A stretch of 64,000 nucleotides of DNA from Apostichopus japonicus (Eukaryota; Echinodermata; Holothuroidea; Aspidochirotida; Stichopodidae). The notes beneath the pieces are model-generated. The model was given only the letters and a program-made list of their open reading frames with translations. It did no database searches and was not told where the DNA came from. Below, piece by piece: positions 63,126-64,000 of the stretch (the stretch's first letter is position 1; the number at the start of each line of letters is the position of its first letter). Location: positions 7,081,264 through 7,145,263 of the forward strand of contig NC_092583.1 of assembly GCF_037975245.1 (NCBI RefSeq). The letters run 5' to 3'. The position numbers were made by a program, and so were the translations under genes.

Positions 63126-63431
63126 CAGGGGCGCAATCACCATGTTTGTACTTGGATGGTGAGCGGGTAAGGTGATATTTTGTTCAAGGAAGTGGTCTAA
63201 GGAGATAAATCTTTGTAAAGTACAAAACGGTGCTATATTTGAAACTTTGGAAAAAGAAAATAATTTCAAACTGTTTAGGCTGTTCCACAGATACATGTTG
63301 TATATTCATGTATTGTACACAATAGGTTTGTGATATTCTGTCCACTGTTGTGGAAGGTGAATCCCCATTAATTGTTGAGACCAGCCTCCCCTCCACCCCC
63401 CACACCCAACCAGAATGTGGTTGCGCCACTG
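63126..63431. mobile_element. Small hAT-like MITE
   Basis: The ends CAGGGGCGCAATCAC and GTGGTTGCGCCACTG are inverted with two mismatches. The 8-base flanks AGTGTGAC and GGTGGGAC match at six positions. The interior is non-coding. Confidence 0.6.
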
Positions 63432-63569
63432 GGTGGGACTAAAATCTGCCACACAACTATGTCAGGCAGAAAACGCTTAATATACATATATCTTAGATAA
63501 AAACTGTCGGGTTTCCCGATAAGTTTGGATAAACACAATCTGACTGCTGATATAGAACTTGATCTATCG

Positions 63570-64000
63570 CACATAAGATAAGATAAGTAAGATAAGTAAA
63601 ACTTTATCGATCCCAAAGGGAAATTCAGGCACTCGCTCATAAAATAGTGAAAAAGTTACAAAAATAGATGTGTATATTGTACAATAAGACAGTAAGAATA
63701 ATAAGAAAAGTCAATATATGAAAGTCAACGTAATAAAACCTCATTAAAAAGCTTAATTGCACGGGGTATGAAAGAATCTCTGTATCTATTGGTTTTGAGA
63801 CACGGAAGTCTCAACCTGCCACTGCCTCTGGACATCTGACTATTATGAAGTAGCTCATAGAGGGGGTGGGTATGGTCCTTCCATACCGCTTCCAGTTTGG
63901 ACTCGAGAAGGCTGTGGTAGACCGAGTCAATGGAAGGCAAGGGTTCCCCGACTACTCTCTCTGCTTTCTTAATGATGCTATTAATACGATCTATTTCATG
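63570..64000 (-). mobile_element. LINE 3' end (CR1/L2-like), cut by the window edge
   Basis: The minus strand carries the end of a reverse-transcriptase frame, a short untranslated stretch, then TTTCCCTTTGGGATCGATAA and a tail of ACTTATCTT repeats. This resembles the 3' ends of CR1/L2-clade LINEs, whose tails are short tandem words. The 5' part lies beyond position 64,000. Confidence 0.75.
63725..64000 (-). CDS. LINE ORF2 C-terminus (partial)
   Basis: The frame is open from the window edge to a stop at 63,725 (about 91 residues). It shows the C-terminal signature of non-LTR retrotransposon polymerases: an amphipathic start (RINSIIKKAERVVGE), HPLYELL, then RLRLPCLKTNRYRDSFIP and AIKLFNE. The catalytic reverse-transcriptase motifs would lie outside the window. 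No break is visible in this part. Confidence 0.75.
   Translation of the reverse strand, partial: HEIDRINSIIKKAERVVGEPLPSIDSVYHSLLESKLEAVWKDHTHPLYELLHNSQMSRGSGRLRLPCLKTNRYRDSFIPRAIKLFNEVLLR

Overview
The window looks like a repeat-dense metazoan genome, most likely a marine invertebrate deuterostome (echinoderm-like). The evidence is multi-exon genes with canonical GT/AG introns, P, PIF/Harbinger and hAT DNA transposons, tRNA-derived SINEs, a CR1/L2-like LINE tail, GGCCTAGG-rich stretches and many poly-G/C runs. No species can be fixed from the sequence alone. Almost everything that can be annotated is mobile DNA. One multi-exon gene of probable host origin lies at 58.0-61.1 kb.

The centrepiece is a composite element of about 40.7 kb (2.69-43.41 kb), or about 33.9 kb without a later P-element insertion. 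Its ends are inverted: each begins AGTATGGAACGCCAAAAGGG and runs inward into an array of about 40 copies of an 18-bp unit. Two convergent spliced genes start just inside the arrays. On the left is a rightward six-exon gene for a 377-residue protein with a helix-turn-helix-like N-terminus and a DDE integrase core (D126, D183, E220). On the right is a leftward twelve-exon gene for a HECT E3 ubiquitin ligase of about 692 residues, with a Rad18-type UBZ zinc finger, a ubiquitin-interacting motif and a full HECT domain (catalytic Cys about 659). I joined all exons by hand; phases agree across every junction. One in-frame stop interrupts the HECT reading. The introns carry many small non-autonomous transposons, several with exact target-site duplications.

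A 6.8-kb P-type element (35,871-42,692) with 32-bp identical inverted ends and an exact 8-bp duplication sits between the HECT promoter and the right array. It encodes a THAP/coiled-coil protein that stops before the catalytic region, and it carries a hAT-type MITE and a SINE.

From 43.4 to 48.0 kb the DNA is AT-rich with no gene I can support and one 47-bp tandem array. A complete PIF/Harbinger element (48,094-55,499, TAA duplication) follows, with a DDE transposase and an opposing Myb-like protein. A 120-bp (TA)n tract lies at 57.2 kb. The five-exon gene at 58,008-61,141 encodes an unrecognised acidic protein with an N-myristoylation signal. The right edge holds a small hAT-like element and the 3' end of a LINE.
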